Shown: positions 49,146 through 61,260 of the stretch, piece by piece
Position numbering within the stretch: position 1 is the first letter of the stretch
Layout: every line of letters starts with the position of its first letter
DNA from: Formicarius rufipectus
Taxonomy: Eukaryota > Chordata > Aves > Passeriformes > Formicariidae
Direction: 5' to 3'
DNA: 64,000 nucleotides
Assembly (NCBI GenBank): GCA_013399695.1
Contig: VXAU01001100.1
Coordinates: 1,663,175 to 1,727,174, forward strand
Translations under genes and position numbers: made by a program
The notes under the pieces: model-generated
What the model saw: only the letters and a program-made list of their open reading frames with translations
What the model was told of the DNA's origin: nothing
Database searches by the model: none

Positions 49146-52100
49146 GGGAAATCAGCAAAGTATAATGCTTTTGCATAGACACTTAGAGCATACAATTCTT
49201 TATTAAACCCACACGGATAATGCTTTGCTACATACTTAAAAATGGTTTGTAACACACTACTCTGAGATGCTCCATGGGCTTTACTGAGATTCTTATGATT
49301 TTATAATTCTAAAATTATTGTCCTGTGTTTGTGAAATGTCTGTGGAGTACATACTTCAGCTTTGGGAAAACATTCAGTATAAGGCAATTGCTATTCCAGA
49401 AGAGAGATGCTCTGACCACAGGAAGAGTTTCTTCCCTGACTGAAACCAAGTTACTCAGAATTGCCTCTTCTGTGATTTCATATAAAGGGAACAACTTGCC
49501 GATTCAGCTAGTGACCCTTTAGTCCCCTTTGTTGCTATTGAAATTAAGATTAAAAGTAATTTCACATTGTCTAAGGATGTTACTTTAATGAAACATTTCT
49601 TCATCTAATTTTCAGTAATTTAATACTACAAATTAAAAAGTGGGCAGAACATTGAGCTATTTAAGAGACTACCAAGGGAAAAATTCAGAGAATAACTGTA
49701 TGTTTAAAGCTACAATGAGGCCTCTTCTGGAGAAGTAACCTGATGAACACAAAGTAAGAGAAAACCTACTACAACCTATTACTTTTAATGGTCAAAGTTT
49801 GTTATTTATCCAGACAGTATCAACTTTCATACGGCATGGAGTAGAATGGGTAGGCAAAGTATGCAGCCTCTAGGAACTGAGAGGCTGGCACTGATGACAC
49901 TTTTACCTGGCCACATGCCTCTACCACACCTGAAGTTGTCCATCTTATTTCCATACTAGTTCATACATACTGGAAGCAGGGTCTCAAAAAAATCAAAATA
50001 CCAACTCCAGTGAGTGCAAGTCATGGTAAGAGCAAAGGAATGAGGTTTGTGCCACATGTGTAACACTACAAAAAGCATATCGGCAATGTTCTTAGATGAC
50101 TCTGTAAATGGAGCTTAGGAACAACATAAATAACACAATATAATGGAGAAACAACTTTTAAATAAATAAAAACAGTGCTAAATAAGAGCTGAGAAAGCAT
50201 TGTTCAGGTATAACCTCTAGATGTTCTTTGGACATATACCACAGCAGATAGACTGAGATTAAACAGTCGAAACACAGAGTAACATGATAGAATAAATTCT
50301 CACTAGCTATGAATCAAGACACTTATCTTTAAAAATGCTATATTTTGAAATCCTAGGTAGCAGGTTTAGCAAAGAGATGAAAATGCAAAGCCCTGAATGT
50401 AAAAGAGAGAACAGTGGGTTTTTTTTCTAAATTGTCATTAGCATCCTGTAATGACAGCACCTTTTGTTGATATCAACAGGAGCTATAGTCATCCAGTACA
50501 TCCTGGGACAGGATCTAGATAGCTGCTATTAAAAATTCATAGATAAAAAGTCTAAAACGGAAAGAGAAGGCTATCATGATATGTATAAATCAAAAGTTAT
50601 AAATTCAAAGTACAGTACTAATTGCATTGTATAAATTTAATAAGGTAAGGAAAATGAACACAAAGAAAGTAGTAGTCAGCATGACTACAAATGAAATTAT
50701 TTAATTTTATTTGGAACAACATGAAAAAATTGTATGGATTCTTTAGTAGATGGAATTTATAGACATGGAAGTTCATGAAAAATATAAATATTTTGCTCTT
50801 CAGCTCTGTTGAGAATGACCAATTTCCCTTCTGAGGCTAATCCAAAAAATATGAGAAACAAGTTTGGGTTTTTTTAATCAGATCTGGCCAATTTACATCT
50901 GGTGTCTTTACAAGCCTGTGTAATTACTAAAGCAGCCTTCTCAGAAATTCTCCAGAAATTCCTGGGGAAGCTCCAAAGGACTGGAAAAAAACATAGACTG
51001 TTTGAAGACCGTGGTTAAAAAGAATTGAGTAATTTAGGAAATTTAGGCCTGCCAATCTGACAATCAGTCTTTAGCCATACATTTATCTAGTTGAAAACTA
51101 CCTAGTGGAAATGATACTGAACATTTTTCTGCCACAGAATTGTCCATCAACACTGATTAATAGAAAATCGATACACTTGTACTAGTTTTTGCTTTGCTCT
51201 TTAGCTGATAGAAGCTCAATTGTGGCATAATGCTTAATAAGAAAACATCTTATGCAGTGCCATGGATAATGACTGATAATTGGGACAACATTCAGGGAAC
51301 AGAATACAGGTGCTCACAGTCATGGTTTACTGAACATAAACTCCAGTGATGCTTAAATCCCTGTGTCTGCCAATGCAAACCTTGGACAAATGAATGGGAA
51401 AAAAAAAAAAAAAACACAGAAGATAAGACAATTTTGCTTTGCTTTGGCACATTCCCTTACTAGAATGCACAGTATCTGAAATCAGAAGTCCTAAAGATGC
51501 TGATAAATTGAAGAGGATTTAGCAGAGAGACAGGAAATGTCTAAAGAACTGAAAAACATGCCTTATGGACAGACCACAGGAACTCACTGTGTTTAGTTAC
51601 CAGGCTATTTCTCCTGGCACTAGCAAGTTTATTATGCTGTGAGCCAGTTCAGGGAGCTGCTTTGGCTGAAAGCTGACCTGCCTTTTCCTGTTTACTTGTT
51701 TAGGGTTTTCATCTGCACCAGATCTCTGAACTGGTCCGCTTTGTGGCCACATAAGCAGTACAAACACAAAACTGGTTACAGGGACAAGTGGCAGCGAACT
51801 GAATGGAAAGACTAAGACAGTTCATCCCCAGATCTAGACCAACTGAACCTCCACTGTACATAATCTCCTACAGAAAGCTCTCTACAGTCTCATGGCGCCT
51901 GTGAAGATGACAGTACTGACTCTTCTGGGTGGAAGCCAAAGCTGGTGACATTCACAATGGAACAATTAAACAGACACTGTGATGTCTTCTTTTGCACAAG
52001 CAGTATCATCCATGAGATTAGATGACAGTCTAGGAGGCTTCACAACCTGATTCAAAGACTTTGTTCAGGGAAGCTCAGCAATGTATGCTATGTTGGACAG

Positions 52101-54577
52101 CAGACCACGTGATCTGGACATTACTTTCTGACCTAAAACCCTAGGAAGTGATGTGTTGAAAAACATCCAACCTGATAATCGTCAAACTGAAACTCTTCTA
52201 GAAACAGAAACACTACAGCATTTGTATACACATACTCTTCCTCTAACATTTTCTAAAGAAATTGGACAGTTTGGTCCAGTTACATGCTGTTGAGTGCTCT
52301 TCAACCTCTAATATGACACAAACAAGTCCAACTGAATAAATATGCTAGTGGACCAGCAAAATGAATAAAGCTATTGCTCTCACCTATAACTGAAAAGGTG
52401 CCTTTACCTGGTGTTATTGTAGTTTATGCAACACTTTTCATGCTTTATTTAGACCACAAAGTTTTAAAGAACTGTAAAACTCTTTTTAATTGAATTGTCC
52501 TTATTGTCCATTTAGTGCCACAGGAAATAAGATATTAGACAGTCTACTGTAAACACATAAAACTTTCTCATATTCCAACCATATCTTGAGACATAAGATA
52601 AAGTGCAGACTTTAAAAAGCAAACCCTGGAAATAAGTGGGTCAGAAGTCTAGTGGAGAAGAAATGCCAGTGTGTGGTTGTTGGGCTGCACAGAGCTTGCC
52701 AGAATACAAATGCTGCCCCTCTATTCAGACAAGGCACCAGCAGCAGCACTGTGCTGGCTCAGGGACTACCGAGCTCCCTTGGTCATGGCCAGGAAGGAAG
52801 CAAGGCAGAAGGGACAGCTGTGGTCAGGGCCAGCGGGTCATCCTGGGGCCTGGGACCCAAATGCCCACCCAGCGTGGTTCTGACCACACAAGAAACCACG
52901 GCAGGAAGGGATTGACATGGAGCACTTGTGAGTCACTGCAAGACCTTGTGCTTGCAGCTTTCTGAAATACTCATGCTTTGAGCTGTCAGCTATAGGAAGA
53001 TGTGGAGGTGAATTTTACAAGGCGAGGAAATTTAGGAGGTTTTGTACAAGACTATAGATTTGGAGGGGAAAAAAGATAGAAGAAAAAAAATCACATTCCT
53101 GTAACAGTCTCTGCCCTTTTAAAGGGAAAAAAATCCTTAACTTCAGACTTCTAGTAATCACAGGCTTTGCTGTAATATGAGGAGAGAAATTGTCACTAAA
53201 CTATTTGGAAAATCTGAGACAAAACCAACCTACATTCAAATACATGGAAGTCTACATAGTTAGGAATATATGCTCTGCTGAAGGACCACTTACTAAGTGT
53301 GGATGTGACTAAAGTTCTGCCATGGCTGGAAAATGAGACAAAACTGAGGTGGCAATATTGTGGGTTATTTCAGTCATCTCTGAAACCAAAAGATTGTTCC
53401 CATCACACTGGTACTGCATTCCCTCCTAAAGAAGTTGGGAGAGGACTGGAAGAAAGGGATTTTCCTTTTTTCTACTCTTCTATTTTTTTAAATAACAGCC
53501 TGCTCCTTCATGAAATAACTAAGGTTCTGACTTTACCTCAAAATTACAAATGAAAAACCTAGATCATATGTTTTTTATCAATGGAGCTGTTTTCTTAATC
53601 GCAGTCTCAACTTCTTTGGCAGAACTTCAATGAATTAACACTTACTTAAATTCTAGTTTGAGAAAATTGTTAAGCTGCCAAAACCAAGTCAGAGGCTATA
53701 TGGAGCTGGGCATTCTAACATTAGTGATTCTATGATGCCTATACGGTCCTGTGTTAGCTTCCCTACCTTTCACATTATATTGAATTAAAAAGGACGATAA
53801 AATATTAACCCACATCTGTCCATCTCCCTAAGCAAAGTGTAGTGCCAACACTGTCATTTCTCAGCAGCTAAACACTGATATTTTTTCAAGGAGAAAAAAA
53901 TATAATTTCTTTCATTCAGATGGTACCAAATAAATCCTACAACAAGGAAACATCAAAGACTATAGCTTCTCAAGACACCTTGGGTTTGCAAGGTAGAAGT
54001 AATGTGTATTACTTTGATTATACAGAAAAATATCTTTAATTTCCTATATCAAGAAATTTGCCCAAACTCCATGAGCATGCTCCCATTTTGTGCAAGGATT
54101 TTCCTAGCTCTTACTTCCTCACAAGGAAATAGACCTGCTTTCAAATCCCTGGCTCACTGTTGCCAACAACTCTGATAGAAGTATCAAATGCTCCATAGTG
54201 TGTGCTAAAAAAACTCATAGAGCAAGGAATGTATAACAGAGTTCAATTTTATTACAGTTTGAACACAGTGGAGACTGGAATAGGGAAGAAACGTGGTAAT
54301 GTGACAAACCATGGCTTTGACTGTCTCAGCAGTTGTGCTGCGTATTTCCAACAGATTATTTGCAATGGTGGTATTACTACTTCAGCAGTCATACACAAGA
54401 GTTTGTTTGCCAACAGGGGGAAAACACATGCAGCTCATTTTAATAAAAAATAAAATTAGCATTCATAGCATTCAGCTTCATAAAACTAAATGCAAATACC
54501 ATTTAATAAATAACACATTAGCACTAATATTTCATTAAAAACTATACTGAAGATTTCCTAAACAAACGAATGAACAT
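49146..54577. other. Intergenic DNA; one GC-richer patch at 52636-52960
   Basis: Mostly AT-rich with short A runs (for example 51400-51414). The patch at 52636-52960 is GC-richer, open in three overlapping plus-strand frames (70-109 codons), and matches nothing recognised. Confidence 0.5.
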
Positions 54578-54620
54578 AAAAAAAAAAAAAAAAACAAACA
54601 AACAAACAAAAAAAAAAAAC
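54578..54620. repeat. Poly-A / AAAC simple repeat
   Basis: A poly-A run passes into AAAC units and back to poly-A. Confidence 0.9.
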
Positions 54621-56059
54621 CTGAGGCAATTCTAGTCTTCAGAAAATATTTTCCTGCAGAATCTGATCTATGTCTGCCAGCCAAAGTGCAGGAGTCCTGA
54701 AAGCTCTATATTGATAAGAAAAAGCTACTCCTGCAAAGTTACCAACAGAGAGATTTAAGATAGGCAGTCAAAGAAGGGCTGCTATAACAAGGCTCAAAGT
54801 TGCTTGAGCTACACTTGGAAATGCTGCAGAAATTTGGAGTCTCTAAGTATTTTTAAGACATTCTAGCACAACTGTTTGTTTGACTGAGTGGCCAGTGTCA
54901 CAGAAGCATGACCACTTGCCTCCTCAGTCTATGGAGATTTACTACACTTGGACTGTGTAGACAGTGCCAGGCTTTAATTACAGTATTCTGATAGCCTTTT
55001 TTCCTAAGGAAATATGGCTCATACACTTACAGAGTCCATTTGGGTGGACATCTGTTCCCATTAACAACCTCTGAATTGATGGGTAACTTCAAACACAACC
55101 AAAAGAACTGAAAAACCTTACAGCTGTTACATTCTTAGAAATTCTATGAATACTGCTGGCCAAGGGAAGGAAATTAAAAAAAATCTGTAGTTCACTGAAG
55201 GAGAAAGCTAAAATTCAGCCATTACTTTCAACCTAGCAGAAGGTAGCTCTGTCAAGAAGTGTGCCATCTTTTCCCAAGTAAAACTGAAATAAAATGGGTG
55301 GGGGTGAGCAGAGTAATTGAAGTGGTAGTATAAAGAAAATGAGACCTAAGCCTTCAGAAAGGCAGACTCAAAGTTTTCTTGCTCATGGAATAACCCCATT
55401 TCTTGAATTACTGCATGATTACAAAGCTCTCAAATACTATCAAGCTGTCAAATTAAATAGTTAACTAAACTTCCTTCAGCTGGTTCCTCTGTATTATAAC
55501 CAAGAACTATTGAATATATAAGAACTTCACACATGCAGATTATGCTAACAATTCACTACTAAGTTTCTATGAAGCTGATGACAGGGTAGCTAATGAGAAT
55601 TTCTAGATGCATTTATCTCAAATCATGTATTACCTCAGGTATTAATGTCTTCCATTAAATGAGCACTATATCCCACATTATTGTTCTCTGGCTTCATAAA
55701 ACCATCAACATTTTACTGCAACAATTACTCTGCCATTCAAATTAAGTTGTTCAATCACTATGTCTTCCTAAGGACTGACTGATCAGTACTACAAAAATTT
55801 TCTGTGATGGCTAAAAGGAAATTATGCAGCTTGAGCATTATACATTTCTGTTTATCTTGCAACAGATGTTACTAGAGAACCCTATTCACATAATTTTCTT
55901 TTCTCTGTGCTTCTGCTTTACTTATTTGTTTGGAGTCTTTGCAGAAGTTATGAATATGATACTGTGGAAGAGCAACAAAAGCTAGCAACATCTTTACAGA
56001 GAATAAGGAGGACAGCAAAAATCACACAAACAAGTTAATATTTAAAGAACAAAATTTAA
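54621..56059. other. Intergenic DNA just beyond the predicted KCTD12 3' end
   Basis: AT-rich, with no recognisable frame or repeat. If KCTD12 uses a more distal signal, part of this could still be 3' UTR. Confidence 0.45.
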
Positions 56060-56089
56060 TTTGGTATGCAACTTTTTCCTAGGAGGATC

Positions 56090-56095
56090 TTTATT
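56090..56095 (-). terminator. Candidate distal poly(A) signal of KCTD12
   Basis: The hexamer AATAAA on the minus strand is followed by GATCCTCCTAGG and then a T-containing stretch, so cleavage would fall near 56060-56080. This would give a 3' UTR of about 3.4 kb. The choice over other AATAAA copies rests on spacing and context only. Confidence 0.4.
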
Positions 56096-57007
56096 TTCAA
56101 TGCTATACATGGGAAAATAAGAATGAATAAGTGACTCATTATCTACAGGTATAAAAATATAAACATCCTAATCAAACAGTCAAACACACCCTTCATGATA
56201 TGCATCACTGAAAAGACCTATGCCTTAACTTCTAATTAAATGAAAGACTGCCTTTGTGGCGGTTTTAATAGCACTTGCAAATGCTACTGCATTCATCCAT
56301 AAGTATATAAACTCTGAACAAAAGCTACAAAATGTATACAATACTCCAGTATTGTGCCTTGAGATTTTTGTCTTTTTCATGTCAACAAGTTAGCAGTCAT
56401 CCTATTTATCCATTTTTTGAGCTCTCAAAAGAAGAGACCAAATTTTTAAAAAATTACTGACATTACTAAGCAATGTTTCAGAAAAATATCATCTTCTGTG
56501 GCAAACCACCAAATGACTATTACATTTATGGCACAATCATTTTAAGTCTACTGATGACACTGACAATGATTAATCAGTAAACAAAGGGCCTCATTTCTTA
56601 ACACTAATGACACTTAAAGCTTTCAGCACGAAGATTTAAAAAAAAAATCCTCTGTTTATATTACATCCAATTTTACTTAGAATATGAGATTTTTTTGGGT
56701 CACCTGTCAGCACAGATAGGCAATCATTAATCAAAATACAGGCAATCTTTGTCTTAGAGACACATTCAGCCACCTGGAAGTTTAGTCACAATTCACATTC
56801 AAGCAAGTATGTCATCGACTTCAGTTCTACAAGCTGATGATACTCATATTCAGTTTTTCCATAGAAACAGGTATAAGAAACCAGTAAGACATTACCATGT
56901 ATGTACATAACATAATGTGAAGATGTTCAGCTACATGTACTATGAAATTCTGTAACGCTAAAATGATTTAAAAAACTAAATGATTCATGTAAAATGTTTA
57001 CATACTG

Positions 57008-57026
57008 TGTATATATATATATATAT
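57008..57026. repeat. TA dinucleotide repeat in the probable KCTD12 3' UTR
   Basis: About nine TA units bounded by GTG on the left and TGTACA on the right. Confidence 0.95.
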
Positions 57027-59428
57027 GTACACTAAATCACAAGGTCAATTTAAAACTAACCCTATTCACAGGTCCTATGATGGATTTAGTAAGATAACAG
57101 ATTCTTAAAAAAAGAAAGCTATCTAGAGCAAATTTGAACACTTTACTGAAAACTGATTTTATACAAAATCTTAAAAAACATACTTCAGAGTTACTTAACA
57201 GAAACTAGGAAAAGATGGTCATTATTCTTGAGAATGGCACAGTAAAGACCTAGTACCTGTGATCAATGTCCTTTCACTTGTGGTGTAAGTTAAGCACAAA
57301 GAAATCATCTCAGAGTAAGGCATAGGACAAACAGGCTTCACTCCATCTGCAGGTGTATTGGCATCTCACTGTATCTTATTGCTCATCTAATTTGGCAGGA
57401 ATGCATTTCTCTCCTTTTAAAAATACTCCATAATACAAGTATCTACAAGTGGACAGTACCCTGTGCTTTTGTATGCACATCTTCAATTTAATCACATTGA
57501 TAAACAACCTCGCTAATATTAAAAAAAAAGCCATTGTGATGAAAACTATTTTCAGTTTTATACAGTTGTGCACACACTTAATGAAAGACCAAGTAGTGAA
57601 CACAGAGACTGAGCACTGAAACTTGATAGAAATGAAGCTGTAGCTCTTTTCAAAGGAATTAAGGTTTTTAAAAAATAAAAACAAGACAACAAAAAAAAAC
57701 ACACCAACTTACAGTAAATTCTTTGGTTAGAATACAAATGCTAGTAATGTTTCTAAACTTGGAGTTAGAACAATTCATTATTCAAGAGTTTTAAAAACAG
57801 AACTTCAAGCCTTTCGTATGTACTGCTAAACTCTTCAACACTTCGCATACATTTAGGGTATTTTTTCATGATGGTCTGAACAGGCAATACAAATTCTTAA
57901 ATCAAGTTTAGGTTTTTAAATAAAAGTGCTTTCGTACTCCAGACTCCAAGAATTTATTAGAAAGAGCTGCTCCATCTTCCCTACCGTAAAACCTGCTGCT
58001 CAGATCATCTGTTCCGAAGCAGACTATGACTGCCTCCTCCGGGAAACACTGTAAGACAGCAGTAACAATATAGCTCAGAAGGCATAACTTCCTCTAAAGA
58101 AAGTTGGCATCATTCTTGCTTTTCTAAGTACAGGGCTCAATCCTTTCTAAGAAGCACTATATTTGTCCAGGAAGAAGTACATAACTCTTAGCAGTGTCAG
58201 CGCTCAGGTAGTACTGCCATGAAAAGTGAGAAACTCATTCTTTAAAAATTTTCTCATGAATTCTGTTGGCTTCGGAGTTTTACAGCACTAACATGACAAA
58301 AAGTAACAGGCAGGGTGCTCTTGAGTAAATTTATAATGTTCATCTGAATTAATTCAAGGTACAAGATTTCAGCATCCCAGGAAGCAGGCCCTACCTTTAC
58401 TCTGGCAAGCCTGACTTCATTTTATTCCCTTAATTTTTAGAGTGTTTAAGGAAATATGCATTGAGATTTCTGTGCATATTATAATAAGACAGCAACTTCA
58501 AGAGAATTACAAGGACTTCAGACCACCCATGAAAGTTATGATTCACAAGCACTTTAATTTTGCAAAGTGTCATTGCTTTACCTCTCAAGGAAATAAACAC
58601 ATATCTGAGGACACCTTATAGTTCAAATGTCTGGTTACCCAGCAAACCTATCTTTTCACATCAGCCTTGCTTGCTGTATGGGCCCTGGTCCAGTTTAACA
58701 GCTTGGAGAGAGGAGTTCGGAGATAAAGGGAGCAGAGAGGGGAAATGGAATCAACCAGCTGTGAAGGGCCACGTGCATGCCTCCTCCAGAATCACTCATC
58801 TCTACAAAAAAAGCATGAGCCAGTGGCAAACCCCTCGCAGTCAGGCACCACTTCTATGCGACAGTTCTTCACAGACAGGCATAACTTGGATTGCGCAGGG
58901 GTGTTTCAAATGGACCCAACCAGGGTATTGGTAAAAGAAGTTGCATTTGAACAACTCAGCTCAGTTTCTCAGCCCCTAATTGGATGGTTTTTAAAACATC
59001 CCACCCTGACCTCTGTTTTGTGCATGAAGAAGGACAGGGACCGGGCACACATGCACACTTTTGTGAGACAGGTACTTGTCTACTCCTAAGAACTCTCTCC
59101 TTCCTCGCTACCAACACAGCTACTGGGAGACGCGGGAGGGAGGACGATGGTGCGAGCCGGGATAGGGTGGCTAATTAGGGACGTGGTGGCCAAGCAGGGA
59201 CACGGCAGCAGAGGCACAATGCAGTGACCCCCCGCCCCTAGGGCCGCCAGGAGGGGCTGCGCTGGGGCTGACCCGCCTTGTGCGTGGAGGCAAACACCGG
59301 GGTGAGGAAAGCACAGGGAAACAAAGCCCCCCTCCACGTTCTCCGTCCTTCAGGATGGGAGGGGACCTTGGGTGCGCGGGTGTGCAGGGGCTGCTGCCTC
59401 GTCCCCACGCCACGGGCTGGGCGGATGC

Positions 59429-60219
59429 TCAGTCCCGGCAGAAGACATACTCGGTGTAGCTGGTCCAGATCTTGTCATCGGCAGGACCACCCTGCTCGGG
59501 GGCGAAGGCGCAGGTGCCAGTGGAGGAGCAGGCGGCCATGCGGAAGCCGGCCTCGGACAGTCGGTCGAAGGCTTGCTCGAGGAAGTTGAACTTGAGGTAG
59601 TAGCGGGCAGTGTAGCGCTCGGGAGGGCGGTCGGGGTCGCGGCTCTCGTTCAGCGTCTCCCCGAAGACCTCCTTGGCCAGGGCCGTCTTGCCGCAGACGG
59701 TGATGCGGGCGGCCCGCCGGAACTTGGCGTCGGCCTGCGCCTCCCGCCCGATGGTGTAGGAGCCCCGGTAGCCGATGGTGANNNNNNNNNNNNNNNNNNN
59801 NNNNNNNNNNNNNNNNNNNNNNNNNNNNNNNNNNNNNNNNNNNNNNNNNNNNNNNNNNNNNNNNNNNNNNNNNNNNNNNNNNNNNNNNNNNNNNNNNNNN
59901 NNNNNNNNNNNNNNNNNNNNNNNNNNNNNNNNNNNNNNNNNNNNNNNNNNNNNNNNNNNNNNNNNNNNNNNNNNNNNNNNNNNNNNNNNNNNNNNNNNNN
60001 NNNNNNNNNNNNNNNNNNNNNNNNNNNNNNNNNNNNNNNNNCGGTGCAGCGCCGCGTCACGTACACCTGCCCACCCACGTTCAGCTCCACGATCTCCGGG
60101 AAGGAGGACCAGCCGCCCGTGGCCGCTGCCGCCGCCCCGCTGCCCGGCGCGCCGCTCCCTGCCGCGGGCGACACGCCGCCGCCGTTGGGCAGCCCGCGGG
60201 CGCTGTCCGCCAGGGCCAT
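59429..60219 (-). CDS. KCTD12: KCTD12 (pfetin), GABA-B receptor auxiliary subunit, interrupted by an assembly gap
   Basis: KCTD12 is a cytoplasmic auxiliary subunit of GABA-B receptors. In this family the N-terminal BTB/T1 domain tetramerises and binds the GABBR2 tail, and the C-terminal H1 domain binds G-beta-gamma and gives fast desensitisation. Reading from 60219, the protein opens MALADSARGLPNGGG, passes an Ala/Gly-rich stretch, then enters the T1 domain at EIVELNVGGQVYVTRRCT (about residues 42-59), where the gap starts. After the gap, 117 codons give a complete H1 domain, including ITIGYRGSYTIGREAQADAK, ARITVCGKTALAKEVFGETL, RYYLKFNFLEQAFDRLSEAG and the end DDKIWTSYTEYVFCRD, then TGA. 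The start has a good Kozak context (G at -3, G at +4). The MALAD start and VFCRD-type end separate it from KCTD8 and KCTD16. No intron is visible, as expected for this single-exon gene. The rest of T1 and the linker are hidden in N. Confidence 0.95.
59782..60041. other. Assembly gap (260 N) inside KCTD12
   Basis: This run of N removes most of the BTB/T1 domain and the linker of KCTD12. The readable coding bases on the two sides (178 and 353) sum to a multiple of three, so the true missing length should also be a multiple of three. The 260 N are not, so the gap length is an estimate. Both flanks are very GC-rich, a common reason for drop-out in bird assemblies. Confidence 0.97.
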
Positions 60220-60437
60220 ACCGCAGGGAGCCCGCACCCTTCCTCCTGCTCTTCCTCCGTTCGCCTGGGCTACGGCAGGGCCGCTGCCCTCGGCGGAGCG
60301 CCCAGCCCCGCGCTGCTGTCCCGCTGGAGCCTCCCGCCCCGTCCGGAGCCGCGCTACCGCTGTGTTCCCCGCTGCCGGACGAGCTGCTCCGTCGGACTGC
60401 GCACGGAGAGCCTCAGAGGTGGCACCGGCCGAGCCGT

Positions 60438-60447
60438 GTTTATGTAT
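60438..60447 (-). promoter_or_regulatory. TATA-like element upstream of KCTD12
   Basis: On the minus strand this reads ATACATAAAC, containing the TATA variant CATAAA, inside otherwise GC-rich DNA. A start site about 30 bases downstream would lie near 60410 and give a 5' UTR of about 190 bases. The Sp1-type GC boxes at 60583-60594 lie about 140 bases further upstream. This is a sequence-only prediction; CpG-island promoters often use several start sites. Confidence 0.35.
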
Positions 60448-61260
60448 CGCGGCCGCACCTCGCGGGAGGCGTGGGAGGCTGGCGGGAGGCAGAGCCGAGC
60501 GCACGGGGAGGGGAAGGGGACGGCCCTGCACTGACGCAGGGTCCCTCGTCGCCGTCCGTCCGCGCCACCCCGCTATTCCCCACCGCCCCGCCCCGTCCCG
60601 TCCTAGTGCTCGTTCCCCGACTGCGGTGGGACCGTTTCCATGCCCAGTGCGCGCCCGCCGGGCTCCCCCTCGCCGTGGAGGAGCATCGCGGTGCGGAGCC
60701 AGCGGGGGTAAAACCTGGTGGGGGGTGCGCCTCCCTATCTGCCATGAGCTTGCTCCCTAGCTTCTCCAAGACGTCTCGTCTTTTCTCAGAGATGAAAACT
60801 CTTCTGTTTGCCCCGAGATGCTGGAGCGGGGAAGCTGCGGGATGCTAGTGCCCGGCTGAAGGAGCTGGGCTGTTCCTTGCTATTCTTTTTAAGGCTTGCC
60901 CAAACCCTCGCCAGGTGAGACCCTCGACGAGTAGTCGTGTCCCTTCCCCGCTGTCGCCCTCTCAAGGGAAAACACGAGCGTGCGATGCTGTCCGCATTTG
61001 CCTCACTCGGGTCCCCGGCCTGTTTCTGTCTTTTAGGACACCCTCATCACTACGCAGGTTTTACATGCTCGTAGGGATTCCGTGAAAACCTCCTGCTGAT
61101 CCGCATTCACGTAGGGACACCGTCGGATGGCGCCGAGGGATGCTCCACTGCCGGGACTCTCCTGCCGGCCGGAGGAAGACCCTGGTGGCGAGGGGCACCT
61201 CGGAGCGAATGGGGTCCTCTCCAGCTGTCTGACAAGTGGCAATTTACAGTGATAGCCAAG

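Larger units (their letters stand above)
56060..59428 (-). other. KCTD12: Probable KCTD12 3' untranslated region
   Basis: KCTD12 transcripts in other vertebrates carry a 3' UTR of several kilobases (family knowledge). Here the sequence after the stop is GC-rich to about 59100, still part of the CpG island, then turns AT-rich. The first convincing minus-strand poly(A) signal in a good setting is AATAAA at 56095-56090. Earlier AATAAA copies at 58426-58421 and 57958-57953 could give shorter forms. Two minus-strand TGTACATA sites (56900-56907 and 57024-57031) match the Pumilio consensus UGUANAUA. A TA dinucleotide run lies at 57008-57026. No other gene is seen. The extent is inferred, not shown by RNA. 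Confidence 0.45.
59100..61260. promoter_or_regulatory. CpG island covering KCTD12 and its promoter
   Basis: CpG dinucleotides are dense across this stretch, in sharp contrast to the CpG-poor AT-rich DNA on both sides. It spans the coding region, the 5' UTR and about 1 kb upstream. A NotI-type GCGGCCGC lies at 60449-60456 and GC boxes of Sp1 type (CCGCCCCGCCCC) at 60583-60594. Such an island is the expected promoter type for this gene. Part of it is lost in the gap at 59782-60041. Confidence 0.85.

Noticed and set aside
53721..53740. CR1 tail-like GATTCTATGATG
   Set aside because: No CR1 3' UTR sequence precedes it.
59650..60531. A single 293-codon minus-strand frame crossing the gap as the KCTD12 product
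   Set aside because: It is in frame only before the gap. After the gap it reads Pro/Ser/Arg-rich nonsense, while the true H1 domain is in another frame.
59372..60848. Long plus-strand frames (462 and 357 codons) opposite KCTD12
   Set aside because: They run through N and are GC-driven shadows of the KCTD12 coding strand, with no domain of their own.
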